The notes beneath the pieces are model-generated. The model was given only the letters and a program-made list of their open reading frames with translations, did not search any database and had not been told where the DNA came from. The translations under genes were made by a program, and so were the position numbers. A DNA stretch of 64,000 nt from Rhizomonospora bruguierae (GTDB taxonomy: Bacteria; Actinomycetota; Actinomycetes; Mycobacteriales; Micromonosporaceae), in assembly GCF_018397995.1 (NCBI RefSeq), contig NZ_BBQH01000030.1:38126-102125 (forward strand), read 5' to 3'. The first letter of the stretch is position 1; each line of letters opens with the position of its first letter. Below are positions 17,130-26,670 of this stretch, piece after piece.

Positions 17130-18578
17130 GTGACGAATTCGCGGTCCCGATCCGGGGCGGGGGTGCGCGGCGCCAACGGGCAGGCGCGCCCCGCCTTCGA
17201 GTGCGATGCCTGCGGCCACCAGCCGCCGAAGTGGGTCGGGCGCTGCCCGGAGTGCGGCGAGTGGGGCTCGGTCGTCGAGTGCACGGTGAGCCCGGCCACG
17301 GTCGCCGGCAAGGCGGTCGCCGCCCGGTCGCCGGCGGAGCCGGCCCGCCCGATCGCCACGATCAGCGCCGCGCCCGCCCAGCGCCGCCCCACCGGCGTCG
17401 GCGAGTTGGACCGGGTGCTTGGCGGTGGCCTGGTCCCCGGCGCGGTGGCGCTGCTGGCCGGTGAGCCGGGCGTCGGCAAGTCCACCCTCCTGCTGGATGT
17501 GGCGCAGCAGTGGGCGGCCGGCTCGGGCTCGCCGGCGCTGGTGGTCAGCGGCGAGGAGTCGGCCAGCCAGGTCCGGCTGCGGGCCGAGCGGATCGGCGCC
17601 CTGCACGAGCGGCTGTACCTCGCCGCCGAAACCGACCTCGGCGCGGTCCTCGGCCACCTCGACACCGTCCAGCCCGGCCTGCTCATCCTGGACTCGGTGC
17701 AGACCGTCACGTCCCCGGCGGCCGAGGGGGTGGCCGGCGGTGTCACCCAGGTCCGCGCGGTGACGGCCGCACTGGTGGCCGTGGCCAAGGAGCGGGGCAT
17801 CGCGACCGTGCTGGTCGGCCACGTGACCAAGGACGGCAACGTGGCCGGCCCGCGGGTCCTGGAGCACCTGGTCGACGTGGTGCTGCACTTCGAGGGCGAC
17901 AAGCACTCGTCGCTGCGCATGGTGCGCGGCATGAAGAACCGGTTCGGTGCCGCGGACGAGGTGGGCTGCTTCGAGATGCACGAGGGCGGCATCACCAGCC
18001 TGCCCGACCCGTCCGGCCTGTTCCTCACCCGGTACGCGGAGCCGGTGCCGGGCACCTGCGTGACGGTGGCGATGGAGGGGCGCCGGGCACTGGTCACCGA
18101 GGTGCAGGCGCTGATCGGCGCGACGGTCGCCGGCTCGCCCCGCCGCACGGTCTCCGGGCTGGACGGCGCCCGGCTGGCGATGGTGCTGGCGGTCCTGCAG
18201 CGCCGCACCGAGCGCCTGACCCTGCACGATCGGGAGGTGTTCGCCGCGACCGTGGGCGGCATCCGGGTCGTGGAGCCGGCCGCCGACCTGGCCGTGGCGC
18301 TCGCCGTCGCGTCCGGCGGGCTGAACCTGGCGATGGCCCCGGAACTGGTCGCCATCGGCGAGGTGGGGCTGACCGGCGAGGTCCGGCGGGTGGGTGCGGT
18401 GCCGCGGCGGCTGGCCGAGGCGGCCCGGCTGGGCTTCCGGTTCGCCCTGGTACCGCCGGGCTGCGGCCCGGCCGCGACGGGTCCGGCGCCGGCGGGGATG
18501 CGGGTACTGGAGGTCGCGGACGTGCGCGCCGCCCTGCACTGGGCCGCCCGCGCGTCCGCCGAGTCGGCGTCGGAGTGA
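17130..18578 (+). CDS. radA: DNA repair protein RadA
   Basis: 482 residues, GTG start at 17130. Domain order is complete: C4 zinc finger (CDACGHQPPKWVGRCPECGEW), RecA-like ATPase with Walker A GEPGVGKST (Lys ~117), the RadA-specific motif GMKNRFGA, and a C-terminal Lon-protease-like domain. RadA is a branch-migrating helicase in recombinational repair. disA follows 122 bases downstream; RadA is known to modulate DisA in other bacteria, and the pairing is conserved in actinobacteria. Confidence 0.96.
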   Translation: MTNSRSRSGAGVRGANGQARPAFECDACGHQPPKWVGRCPECGEWGSVVECTVSPATVAGKAVAARSPAEPARPIATISAAPAQRRPTGVGELDRVLGGGLVPGAVALLAGEPGVGKSTLLLDVAQQWAAGSGSPALVVSGEESASQVRLRAERIGALHERLYLAAETDLGAVLGHLDTVQPGLLILDSVQTVTSPAAEGVAGGVTQVRAVTAALVAVAKERGIATVLVGHVTKDGNVAGPRVLEHLVDVVLHFEGDKHSSLRMVRGMKNRFGAADEVGCFEMHEGGITSLPDPSGLFLTRYAEPVPGTCVTVAMEGRRALVTEVQALIGATVAGSPRRTVSGLDGARLAMVLAVLQRRTERLTLHDREVFAATVGGIRVVEPAADLAVALAVASGGLNLAMAPELVAIGEVGLTGEVRRVGAVPRRLAEAARLGFRFALVPPGCGPAATGPAPAGMRVLEVADVRAALHWAARASAESASE

Positions 18579-18694
18579 CGGGGGGAGTCGAGGATGGGCG
18601 AGCCGCAGCGCGCGCTGAGGGCCCCGGGGCCGCGTCCCGGCACCGGCAATGTGATGCAGCCGTACCGTGACCGCACCTGATGGATGACAATCCG

Positions 18695-18700
18695 TAGACT
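18695..18700 (+). promoter_or_regulatory. Candidate -10 element for a leaderless disA transcript
   Basis: TAGACT ends six bases before GTG 18707, the spacing expected when transcription begins at the start codon itself. No ribosome site precedes either GTG (18701 or 18707), which is consistent with leaderless translation. No convincing -35 was seen. Confidence 0.4.
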
Positions 18701-18706
18701 GTGCGG

Positions 18707-19894
18707 GTGCCGATCGACCGGGATTCCAACCGAGCCGCCAGCGCCAGCCTGGCCGGCCGTCCTGGCGTGGTCGGCGGAGTTCCCCGGCCGGTGGCGGCGC
18801 CCGCGGTGAACGCGGTGGTGAACACCTCCAGCGGCGACCCGTTGCGCGCGAACCTGGCGCTCATGGCGCCGGGCACCGCCCTGCGCGACGGGCTGGAGCG
18901 GATCCTGCGTGGCCGCACCGGCGCGCTGATCGTGCTGGGGTACGACAAGGTGGTGGAGTCGCTGTGCACCGGCGGCTTCCCCCTGGACGTGGAGTTCTCC
19001 GCCACCCGCCTCCGCGAACTGTGCAAGATGGACGGCGCGGTGGTGCTGTCCAGCGACGGGACCCGGATCGTCCGGGCCGGCGTCCACCTGATGCCGGACC
19101 CGTCCATCCCGTCCGAGGAGTCGGGCACCCGGCACCGGACCGCCGAGCGGGTGGCGAAGCAGACCGGGTTCCCCGTGATCTCGGTCAGCCAGTCCATGCG
19201 GATCATCGGGCTGTACCTGAACCACCAGCGGCACGTGCTGGACGACTCCGCGGCGATCCTGTCCCGGGCGAACCAGGCGCTGGCCACGCTGGAGCGGTAC
19301 AAGCTGCGGCTGGACGAGGTCTCCGGGACGCTCTCCGCGCTGGAGATCGAGGATCTGGTCACCGTGCGCGACGCGGTGGCGGTGGTGCAGCGGCTGGAGA
19401 TGGTCCGCCGGATCGCGGACGAGATCGCCGGCTACGTGGTCGAACTGGGTACCGACGGCCGGCTGCTGGCGCTGCAACTGGACGAGTTGATGGCCGGCGT
19501 GGACGCCGATCGCACCCTGGTGATCCGGGACTACCTGCCCACCGGCCGGAAGGCCCGCACGCTGGACGAGGCACTGGTCGAACTGGACCTGCTCAGCGCG
19601 GCCGAACTGATCGACCTGGTGGCGGTGGCGAAGGCGCTGGGGTATCCGAGCGCGTCGGACGCGCTGGACGCGGCGGTCAGCCCGCGGGGGTTCCGGCTGC
19701 TGGCGAAGGTGCCCCGGCTGCCGGGCGCGGTGGTGGACCGGCTGGTGGACCACTTCGGCAGCCTCCAGCGGCTGCTCGGCGCGACCGTGGAGGACCTGCA
19801 GGCGGTGGACGGGGTCGGCGACGCCCGGGCCCGGGGTGTGCGGGAGGGCCTGTCGCGCCTCGCCGAGGCTTCCATCCTCGAGCGCTACGTCTAG
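18707..19894 (+). CDS. disA: Diadenylate cyclase, DNA integrity scanning protein DisA
   Basis: 395 residues from GTG 18707 (18701 is the alternative). The DAC domain shows the catalytic DGA (Asp ~109, in [12 protein letters not shown]) and the ATP-binding RHR ([11 protein letters not shown], ~142-144). A linker helix bundle and a C-terminal RuvA-like helix-hairpin-helix DNA-binding domain ([18 protein letters not shown]) follow. The enzyme makes c-di-AMP from two ATP while scanning DNA. It sits behind radA and converges with the next gene, separated by a 26-base-spaced GC-rich repeat (CGGGCAAGCCCCGG at 19895 and 19921). Confidence 0.95.
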   Translation: MPIDRDSNRAASASLAGRPGVVGGVPRPVAAPAVNAVVNTSSGDPLRANLALMAPGTALRDGLERILRGRTGALIVLGYDKVVESLCTGGFPLDVEFSATRLRELCKMDGAVVLSSDGTRIVRAGVHLMPDPSIPSEESGTRHRTAERVAKQTGFPVISVSQSMRIIGLYLNHQRHVLDDSAAILSRANQALATLERYKLRLDEVSGTLSALEIEDLVTVRDAVAVVQRLEMVRRIADEIAGYVVELGTDGRLLALQLDELMAGVDADRTLVIRDYLPTGRKARTLDEALVELDLLSAAELIDLVAVAKALGYPSASDALDAAVSPRGFRLLAKVPRLPGAVVDRLVDHFGSLQRLLGATVEDLQAVDGVGDARARGVREGLSRLAEASILERYV

Positions 19895-19948
19895 CGGGCA
19901 AGCCCCGGCGGGGGTTGGGGCGGGCAAGCCCCGGGCGGGTTCGGGCCG

Positions 19949-20638
19949 TCAGTTCAGGGTCAACGTGACCGGCGCGCTGAGCTTGGAACCGAGGCGGGCG
20001 AAGACCTGATAGTCGCCGGCGTCGGCGAGTTTGCCGGTGGCCCGCTTGCCGTCGCAGGTGGTGCTCGTGTGCGTGTTCCAGGTGACCGTGTAGGCCCGCT
20101 CGAAGTTCGGCGTGAACGGCAGAACCTCGCTGCCGCGGGTCGCGTCACAGTCGTCCGAGGACCAGACCTTGGCCGAGCCGCCGCCCTTCACGATGCGGAT
20201 CTCCTGGAAGTCGGCGCCCACGTCGCGCTTGCAGGTCCGCTTGCTCACGTTCTTGATCTTGATGGTGAGCTGGACGCTGCCGCCCCGCGGCGCGTCGGCC
20301 GGCGACGGGACCGGGGTGACCAGCATCTCCTGGTCGCTACACATCTGGCTGGTGGCGGCCGGCGGCGCCTGGGCGGTGCCGGGCGGCGAGCTGCTCGGGT
20401 GGGCGCTGGGGGTGGCACCCGCCGTCGTCGGGGCGCCGGTGCCCGCCGAGGCGCTGACGGACATCGTGGGGGTCGGTGACTGGCTGGGCAGGGTGTCGTT
20501 CTGCGCCGCCTTGTTGTCGTTCGGCCCGTCGCTGCACGCGTAGACAAAGACGAAGATAACGGACAGCACGATGGTGAGCACGATGGCCCGGCGTCGCCAG
20601 TAGACGGCGGGAGGTAGGGAACCAACCGTCAGTCGCAT
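19949..20638 (-). CDS. Membrane-anchored secreted protein, unknown function
   Basis: 229 residues. The N-terminus carries a signal-anchor (RRRAIVLTIVLSVIFVFVYAC). A Ser/Thr/Pro/Ala linker of ~70 residues follows, then a C-terminal domain with four or five cysteines (SQMCSDQE, SKRTCKRDV, DDCDATRG, TTCDGKRA) and a beta-sandwich look (GGSVQLTIKIKNVSKRTC, YQVFARLGSKLSAPVTLTLN). This resembles adhesin-like or DUF4232-type extracellular beta domains in actinobacteria. It may be surface-exposed and disulfide-bonded. No enzymatic motif was seen. Confidence 0.7.
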   Translation of the reverse strand: MRLTVGSLPPAVYWRRRAIVLTIVLSVIFVFVYACSDGPNDNKAAQNDTLPSQSPTPTMSVSASAGTGAPTTAGATPSAHPSSSPPGTAQAPPAATSQMCSDQEMLVTPVPSPADAPRGGSVQLTIKIKNVSKRTCKRDVGADFQEIRIVKGGGSAKVWSSDDCDATRGSEVLPFTPNFERAYTVTWNTHTSTTCDGKRATGKLADAGDYQVFARLGSKLSAPVTLTLN

Positions 20639-20725
20639 GATTGCCTCACGTTAACCGCGCCGGACCAGAACCCCACGGCGACTCGCCGGTGGTATGACCG
20701 CTTACCAGCTCCCATACCGGGAGCC

Positions 20726-21289
20726 TTACAGGTAGACCTTGCGCGGGTAGACGGCGTGCGCGCCGGTCACCCGATCGAGAAAGAGCCGGCCGGCACAGTG
20801 GTCGATTTCGTGTTGAATCGCGCGCGCTTCGAACGCATCCGTACTCAGCCGCACCGGTGCGCCACTGCCGGGCAGGACCGCCTCGACCACCACCTTCGTG
20901 GCGCGCTTGACATCACCGGTGAGGTCGGGCACCGACATGCAGCCCTCCCGACCCAGCCGCAACCGGCTCGCCTCCACCACCCGCGCGTTGCACAGCACGA
21001 ACGCGCCGTGCCGGGTAACCGCCTTCGGGTGCCCGGTCACGTCCACCGCGAAGACCTGCGCGGCGACGCCCACCTGAGGCGCGGCCAGCCCGACGCACCC
21101 CGGCGAGACACGCATGGTGGCGAGCAGGCCGGCGGCGAGTCGCAGCACCTCGGGGTCGGTCGGGTCCACCTCGGGGCCGGCCGCGGCGAGCACCGGGTCC
21201 GGCGCGCGTACCACCTTGAGCACCTCGCCCGGCTCGCCGAGCAGCGCCGCATCCCACCCCGCCAGGGTGTCCGGTTCCGGCTCGGTCAC
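20726..21289 (-). CDS. def: Peptide deformylase
   Basis: 187 residues, GTG 21289. All three family motifs are visible: GCVGLAAPQVG (GxGLAAPQ), EGCMS (metal-binding Cys) and QHEIDHCAG (HExxH metal ligands). It removes the formyl group from nascent N-termini using Fe2+. The start overlaps the end of the ACT-domain gene, placing def in a three-gene unit (membrane protein, ACT protein, def). Confidence 0.94.
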   Translation of the reverse strand: MTEPEPDTLAGWDAALLGEPGEVLKVVRAPDPVLAAAGPEVDPTDPEVLRLAAGLLATMRVSPGCVGLAAPQVGVAAQVFAVDVTGHPKAVTRHGAFVLCNARVVEASRLRLGREGCMSVPDLTGDVKRATKVVVEAVLPGSGAPVRLSTDAFEARAIQHEIDHCAGRLFLDRVTGAHAVYPRKVYL

Positions 21290-21798
21290 AGCAGATCGGT
21301 CTCCACCGGGCGCAGCTTGACCTCCACGCTCAACTCATGGGCGACCTCCGCGAGCCGGGCCTCGACCACGCCGGTCGCGTCCCGTGCCAGGTCCACCTCG
21401 GCGACGACCAGGTACAGCGGCCCGGTCAGGCGGGTGGTCAGGTCGGTCACGTTCCCGCCCGCCTCCGCCAGGACCCGGGTCACGGCGGCCACGATGCCGA
21501 GCCGGTCCGCGCCGTGCACGGTCAGGACGTGCGGCACGCCGGTGGCGTCCTGCTCCCCGTCCGGCCGCACCCTTCGCACGGTGGCGAGCAGGCGGCCGTC
21601 CGCGGTCAGCGAGGCGAGCGCGTCCTCCACCGGCCCGGCGTCCGCCCCGGTGCAGATCAGCGTCATCGCGAAATGGCTGCGCAGCCGGGTCATGGTGGAG
21701 TCGCTGAGATTGGCGCCGACCCCGGCCAGCGCCTCCGCGACATCGGCCACGATGCCCGGTCGGTCGTGGCCGATCACGGTGATGGCCAGTTCGGTCAT
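21286..21798 (-). CDS. Tandem ACT-domain regulatory protein (GcvR-like)
   Basis: 170 residues consisting of two ACT domains: AITVIGHDRPGIVADVAEAL (1-80) and HVLTVHGADRLGIVAAVTRVL (90-165). Each has the expected ligand-binding DRPG/DRLG turn. Such proteins sense amino acids and resemble GcvR, the regulator of glycine cleavage. No gcv gene lies nearby. It overlaps the upstream membrane protein (ATGA) and the downstream def, so all three are probably co-translated. Confidence 0.85.
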   Translation of the reverse strand: MTELAITVIGHDRPGIVADVAEALAGVGANLSDSTMTRLRSHFAMTLICTGADAGPVEDALASLTADGRLLATVRRVRPDGEQDATGVPHVLTVHGADRLGIVAAVTRVLAEAGGNVTDLTTRLTGPLYLVVAEVDLARDATGVVEARLAEVAHELSVEVKLRPVETDLL

Positions 21799-23360
21799 GG
21801 CTCGACACTCCGGTCGGATCGTCGGTCCCGCAGAAACAGCAGCGGGACCAGAAGGATGCCCACGAACATCGGGCCCATCATGTACCGGACGAGCTGGGCG
21901 GGGTTGTTCGCCAGCACCGGCAACTGGTTGGACACGGCCACCGCCGCGAGCGCCAGCAGCGCGGACTCCCGGCGCCGCCAGGCGAGCAGCCCGACCGCCG
22001 CGTACCCGATGTAGCACCAGGTGGCGCCGCGCCACAGCAGCCACATGAAGGTGCGCAGGTCGGTGGCCTCGCGGATCCACTGCGCCACCCCGTGCAGCGC
22101 CGGCACCGGCGGGTCCAGGTAGATCACCGACCGGTACGGGTTGTCCGCCATCCGCTCGCCGAAGCCGTGCAGCACACGGCTGCCGGTCAGCGGGGTGAGG
22201 ATGGTGCCTCCCTCGGGCGGGCCGGCACCGATCTTCCAGGCGATGGCACCCCGGCAGAACCGGGCGTCGAACACCTCGCCCGGCACCCGCTTGAGCAGCC
22301 GCGTCCACAGCGCGAACAGGTCGGCGTCGTTGGCCTGGGCGGCGTCCCGGTCGAACTCGCCGCTCGTGGTGGTGTCCGAGGTGTAGCAGTTCGCCGAATC
22401 CGACCAGAAGCTCAGCGGGGCGACCCGGGCCATCACCTCGAGGTCGCGGCCCGTGAACTCCTCCGGCCGGTCGCGGTAGACCACCGCGATGTCCGCGTAC
22501 GCCGGGCCGAGGAGCAGGTCGGACTTTGCCGGTTCCGCGCCCATCGCCGGGAACACCACGACGTTGCACACCAGGCTCAGCGCCGCCGCCACCAGGCCGA
22601 TGCCGATCAGCCACAGCCGGATGCCGGCCAGCACCACCGCCGCCGCGACGGCGCCGACCACGACCATCAGGATGCCGTTCTGCCGGAACAGGGCCATCAG
22701 CAGGAACTCGACGAACAGCCAGCCGAGCAGGGCACGCATCGCCCCGTCCCGGTACCACCGCCCGGTCACCGGTTGCCGCTTGCGGACCACCATTCGGGCC
22801 AGCGTGCCGAGCAGGAACACCTGGAGGATGACGAACGGGACATCCTTCCAGACGAAGATCAGGAAGGTGCCGAGCGACGGCACGACCGGGACGATCACCG
22901 CCGCGACCCCCAGCCACTTCCCGGGTACCCCGAGGGCCCGCAGCCCGACGACGGCGTACGCCAGGGCGACGGCCGCGGCGACGGTCTGCGCCAGGGTGAG
23001 CAGCCACAGCCCGCCGACCGCCTGGATCGACAGCCACACCAGCCCGGTGTAGATGACCGAGTGGTTGGTCATCCAGTTGTCGGTCGTCGCCTGCCACACG
23101 TAGGCCACCGAGTCGTAGCTCGTCAGGCCCGGGAAGAAGGCGAGCCACCAGACCAGCAGCACGACCTGGGTGACGGCGTAGACCGCGAACGGCAGCCGCC
23201 GGTGCGGCGGAATCCGGTCGACCAGCCGCCGTCGCCCGGCGGCGCGCTCGGTACCGGCACGGCGCTCGTCCGCCCGGGGCGGACCGTCCGGTGGGGTCGG
23301 CGGCGTGGGCGGCGCCGGCACGGCGACCGGCTGGGCCGGGGCCAATGCTCGGTCCGTCAT
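21795..23360 (-). CDS. Polytopic membrane protein, GT-C-like
   Basis: About 521 residues with a Pro-rich cytoplasmic head and roughly 11 membrane helices. After the first helix comes FFPGLTSYDSVAYVWQATTD with the acidic residue in the first outer loop, and WMTNHSVIYTGLVW follows. This is reminiscent of GT-C glycosyltransferases using lipid-linked sugars and of DUF6020-type proteins. ATG 23360 has a GGAG site 7 bases upstream; a GTG at 23387 is possible. The head of a three-gene unit with the ACT protein and def. Specific activity is unknown. Confidence 0.7.
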   Translation of the reverse strand: MTDRALAPAQPVAVPAPPTPPTPPDGPPRADERRAGTERAAGRRRLVDRIPPHRRLPFAVYAVTQVVLLVWWLAFFPGLTSYDSVAYVWQATTDNWMTNHSVIYTGLVWLSIQAVGGLWLLTLAQTVAAAVALAYAVVGLRALGVPGKWLGVAAVIVPVVPSLGTFLIFVWKDVPFVILQVFLLGTLARMVVRKRQPVTGRWYRDGAMRALLGWLFVEFLLMALFRQNGILMVVVGAVAAAVVLAGIRLWLIGIGLVAAALSLVCNVVVFPAMGAEPAKSDLLLGPAYADIAVVYRDRPEEFTGRDLEVMARVAPLSFWSDSANCYTSDTTTSGEFDRDAAQANDADLFALWTRLLKRVPGEVFDARFCRGAIAWKIGAGPPEGGTILTPLTGSRVLHGFGERMADNPYRSVIYLDPPVPALHGVAQWIREATDLRTFMWLLWRGATWCYIGYAAVGLLAWRRRESALLALAAVAVSNQLPVLANNPAQLVRYMMGPMFVGILLVPLLFLRDRRSDRSVEP

Positions 23361-23466
23361 CGCAGACTCCATTCGTCGGTCGGGCACACTGGCCTCGGGG
23401 TGAGGCGAGAATATCGACCCGAGGTTGTGTGCTTCCTGTCAGGTCTCCTGGCATGATCGGCATACC

Positions 23467-24357
23467 ATGTCCGACCCCCGGTTCGCGGACACCCTCGTCC
23501 GCTGGTTCGACGCCGCCGCCCGCCCCCTGCCCTGGCGCGAGCCGGGCACGGGCGCCTGGCCCATTCTCGTCTCCGAGGTCATGCTCCAGCAGACACCGGT
23601 GGCGCGTGTCCTGCCGGTCTGGCACGAGTGGGTGGCCCGCTGGCCGGTGCCCGCCGCGCTGGCCGCCGACCCGCCCGCCGAGGCGATCCGGCTGTGGGGC
23701 CGGCTCGGGTACCCCCGCCGCGCGCTGCGCCTGCACCAGTGCGCCGTCGCACTGGTCGACCGGCACGGCGGCGCGGTACCCGCCGACCTGGCGGAGTTGC
23801 TGGCCCTGCCCGGCATCGGCGCCTACACGGCCCGCGCGGTCGGGGCGTTCGCGTTCGGCCAGCGCCAGCCCGTGGTCGACACGAACGTCCGGCGGGTGGT
23901 CGCCCGGGCCATCGCCGGCGCCCCCGACGCCGGACCGGCCACCACCGCCGCCGACCTGACGGCCGTCGCCGCCCTCCTGCCGAAGGAACCCGCGGCGGCG
24001 GCACGGGCGAGCGCCGCGTTCATGGAACTGGGTGCGCTGATCTGCACCGCCCGCACCCCCCGCTGCGCGTCCTGCCCGGTCGCCGCGGAGTGCACGTGGC
24101 GCGCGATCGGCAGCCCACCCGCCACCGAGCCGACCCGCCGTCCCCAGCGGTACGCGGGCACCGACCGCCAGGTCCGCGGGCTGCTGATGGCCGCGCTGCG
24201 GGAGAGCGGGGGCCCGGTGCCGCGCGAACGCCTCGACCTGGTCTGGTCCGACGGGCCGCAGCGCGACCGGGCGCTCGCCGGGCTACTCGAGGACGGCCTG
24301 GTCGAGGCCGCCGGCCGGCGCGCCTACCGCCTCCCCGGCGACCACCACGTCCGCTGA
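23467..24357 (+). CDS. mutY: A/G-specific adenine DNA glycosylase
   Basis: 296 residues. Visible are the N-terminal PLPWRE, the catalytic-Glu helix SEVMLQQTPVARV, the helix-hairpin-helix LPGIGAYTARAVGAF, VVDTNVRRVVAR with the catalytic Asp, and the Fe-S cluster loop Cys-X6-Cys-X2-Cys-X5-Cys (ICTARTPRCASCPVAAEC). It excises adenine opposite 8-oxoguanine. The C-terminal 8-oxoG-recognition domain is short, as is common in actinobacteria. ATG 23467 was chosen over an in-frame upstream ATG because homology begins at SDPRFADTLVRWF. Confidence 0.94.
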   Translation: MSDPRFADTLVRWFDAAARPLPWREPGTGAWPILVSEVMLQQTPVARVLPVWHEWVARWPVPAALAADPPAEAIRLWGRLGYPRRALRLHQCAVALVDRHGGAVPADLAELLALPGIGAYTARAVGAFAFGQRQPVVDTNVRRVVARAIAGAPDAGPATTAADLTAVAALLPKEPAAAARASAAFMELGALICTARTPRCASCPVAAECTWRAIGSPPATEPTRRPQRYAGTDRQVRGLLMAALRESGGPVPRERLDLVWSDGPQRDRALAGLLEDGLVEAAGRRAYRLPGDHHVR

Positions 24358-24388
24358 TCCCGCACCCTCAACCGCCGTGTTGGCTGTG

Positions 24389-24424
24389 GGCCGGAGGCGC
24401 AGTCGTACGACCGCGCCTCCGGCC
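24389..24424. terminator. Bidirectional hairpin between mutY and a convergent gene
   Basis: A perfect 12-bp inverted repeat GGCCGGAGGCGC (24389-24400) / GCGCCTCCGGCC (24413-24424) with a 12-base loop that itself contains TCGTACGA. It lies between convergent genes. There is no U-tract, as is usual for high-GC actinomycete terminators. Confidence 0.7.
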
Positions 24425-24484
24425 GTGCCGGTGTTGGGTGGAAGCGGTTACGTGGCGCCGCACTCGGCGGTGACGGGATGAGCG

Positions 24485-26551
24485 TTACCGTCGCCCCCGG
24501 TGCACCGGGCCGCCCGAGTGGCGCAGCTGCGGACGGAGGTCCGTACGATCGGGGCCGCCCGCGGCCGGCGCGCCGTGCCGGGGAGTGAGGCACACCAGCG
24601 ACCGCACGGTGCGCTCGCCGGCCAGCCCCGCCGCGCGCAGGGCCGCGAGGCCGTTGACGTTGCCGCGCTGGAGGCACGCCACGTCCACCGGTACGGCGGC
24701 GAGCGCGGCCCGGAGACGGTCGGGCGGGGGTACCGAGCGCCGGGCGGCGAGGGCGGACAGCAGTTGCCGCTCGCCGGCCGTCCCGTCGCGCAGGGTCGCC
24801 AGGTACAACCCGCGCGGGTCGACCACCTTGACCTCGGCCGTGCGCGCGGTCATCGCCCGCATCACGCCCGGCGGGGCGAGCACCAGGTGCGCCGACGGGT
24901 AGGCCCGCAGCACGGCGGCGGCGACCCGCCCGCTGGCCGGGTCGCTCTTCCACTGCGGTCGCGACACCAGCGACGCCCGGTTCACGCCGGCCCACACCGG
25001 TACCGCCGTGAGCACGAGCAGCAACGCCAGGCTCGCACCCGGCGCGAGGACGGCCACCCGTCCCCGCACCGCCGGGCGGGGCCAGCGCGCCAGGCGGCCC
25101 AGTGACGGTACCCGCACCGAGGCCACCAGCCCGACCAGGGCCGGGGCCGGAAGGACCCACAGCATGCGCCACAGCACCGGCGCCGAGCCGGTGAGCAGCG
25201 CCGCGAGGTTCATCGCGCCGGGCAGCAGCAGGATCACCGCCACGGCCGCGGCGCCCCAGGCGAAGGCGGCCGGTACCACACCCCGGACCAGCAGCGGTCC
25301 GCACCAGACGGCGGCCGCGCCGACCACGCCCGCCGCGCCGACACCCACCACCCACCGCCAGGCCAGCGGCGCGGCCTGCAGGGTGCCGGACTCCCCCGCG
25401 GGCGCGCCCAGCGTCAGGCCCACGAGCAGGCCGCCGACCAGCGGGTACGCGGTGACCAGGGCGAGCGGGGGCGTGTCCCGGAGCCGGCCGAGGAGCACGA
25501 GGCCGAGCCCGGCGGCGACGGCGGTCAGCGGCACCACGAACGCGGCGGAGGAACTGAACCCGAGGCCGGCCACCCCGGCGGTGACCGCGAGCAGCAGGGC
25601 GAGCCGGGACCGGTCCCGGGCCCACTCGGTCAGGTACAGCCAGAGCGCCGGCAGCGCCAGCGACACCAGGATGGCCTTGCCCTGCCAGGCGCGCACCAGG
25701 TGGAACGAGCCGAACGAGGCGGCCGAGGCGCCGGACCAGAGCAGAAAGACCAGCGCCAGCAGCAGACCGGCCAGCGGCCGGCGGGGGGCCCACGCCTTCA
25801 CGAGTTGCCACAGCGCGAGCACGGCCAGGACCGTGACCGCCGGCGGCAGCAGGTACCAGACCACGGAGGCGGCCGGCAGGTGCACCACCCGGGCCACGGA
25901 ACCGGCGAACGCCTCGATGCTGGAGACCGGGGCCATACCCGGCAGGATCCGGCCCCCGTCGCCGAACAGGACGTCACCGACCGGCAGCCGGCCGTGCTCG
26001 GCCACCCAGACCGACCGGTTCACGTAGAACACGTCGTCGGCGTCGGGGCGCACGATGAACACCGACAGCACCCCGAGCCCGACGGCGACGAGCAGCGCAA
26101 CCCCCTCCTGCCACTGCGGGACCCTGCCCTCCAGCGGCGGCTCGGCGGGCCGGCCCCGACCGGCGGTCCGCAGCCACGGGACGGCGGCCACCACGGCCAG
26201 GGCTCCGAACGCGACCAGCATCGGCCACAGCCCGGCCGCGCCCGCCACCGCCGCGAGCACACCCGCCGTGACGATCACCGCGGCCCGGACCCGGGACGGC
26301 GAAGTGACCCGCTCCCGCTCCACCTCACCCGACCGCCCGGCTTCCGATTGGTCGGCGGTGCTCCCGGCACCGCGCCCGGCGCGACGGCGGGCGGAAGCGA
26401 GGGCCACGGCGCACGGGACCGTGACCACGAGCCAGGCGGCGAGCAGCGGCCGCACCGGCGCACCGAAGGCCAGGCCGAGGTGGTACGCGACGGTCCAGAC
26501 CGCGGCGGCGGCGATCGCACAGTCCACGACCCACCGGTTCACAGCCCGCAT
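24485..26551 (-). CDS. Large polytopic membrane protein (DUF6077/GT-C-like)
   Basis: 688 residues, about 14-16 membrane helices. After the third or fourth helix an outer loop reads IVRPDADDVFYVNRSVWVAEHG, with the paired acidic residues typical of GT-C enzymes. The C-terminal ~150 residues form a soluble domain (LVLAPPGVMRAMTARTAEVKVVDP). It resembles actinobacterial DUF6077 membrane proteins, though I cannot verify that. A role in cell-wall or lipid-linked glycan assembly is a guess. It ends close to the mutY hairpin and starts just after the clpC terminator. Confidence 0.7.
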   Translation of the reverse strand: MRAVNRWVVDCAIAAAAVWTVAYHLGLAFGAPVRPLLAAWLVVTVPCAVALASARRRAGRGAGSTADQSEAGRSGEVERERVTSPSRVRAAVIVTAGVLAAVAGAAGLWPMLVAFGALAVVAAVPWLRTAGRGRPAEPPLEGRVPQWQEGVALLVAVGLGVLSVFIVRPDADDVFYVNRSVWVAEHGRLPVGDVLFGDGGRILPGMAPVSSIEAFAGSVARVVHLPAASVVWYLLPPAVTVLAVLALWQLVKAWAPRRPLAGLLLALVFLLWSGASAASFGSFHLVRAWQGKAILVSLALPALWLYLTEWARDRSRLALLLAVTAGVAGLGFSSSAAFVVPLTAVAAGLGLVLLGRLRDTPPLALVTAYPLVGGLLVGLTLGAPAGESGTLQAAPLAWRWVVGVGAAGVVGAAAVWCGPLLVRGVVPAAFAWGAAAVAVILLLPGAMNLAALLTGSAPVLWRMLWVLPAPALVGLVASVRVPSLGRLARWPRPAVRGRVAVLAPGASLALLLVLTAVPVWAGVNRASLVSRPQWKSDPASGRVAAAVLRAYPSAHLVLAPPGVMRAMTARTAEVKVVDPRGLYLATLRDGTAGERQLLSALAARRSVPPPDRLRAALAAVPVDVACLQRGNVNGLAALRAAGLAGERTVRSLVCLTPRHGAPAAGGPDRTDLRPQLRHSGGPVHRGRR

Positions 26552-26613
26552 ACCGGTCCCTTACCGCGAAAACCAGTCCGTATCCGGGCGAACAACCAGA
26601 CCGGAGAAAGCGA

Positions 26614-26644
26614 ACGGGCCCGTGGCACTGTGCCACGGGCCCGT
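26614..26644 (-). terminator. Intrinsic terminator downstream of clpC
   Basis: A perfect 14-bp inverted repeat (ACGGGCCCGTGGCA at 26614-26627, its complement at 26631-26644) around a 3-base loop. It lies 26 bases after the clpC stop. On the minus strand it is followed by TCGCTTTCTCC. It separates clpC from the downstream membrane protein. Confidence 0.85.
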
Positions 26645-26670
26645 CTCGCCGGTTCAGCGACCGGTGTCGA

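Noticed and set aside
20708..20724. Hairpin GCTCCC/GGGAGC upstream of def's 3' end as a terminator
   Set aside because: Only a six-base stem without a T-tract; too weak to call.
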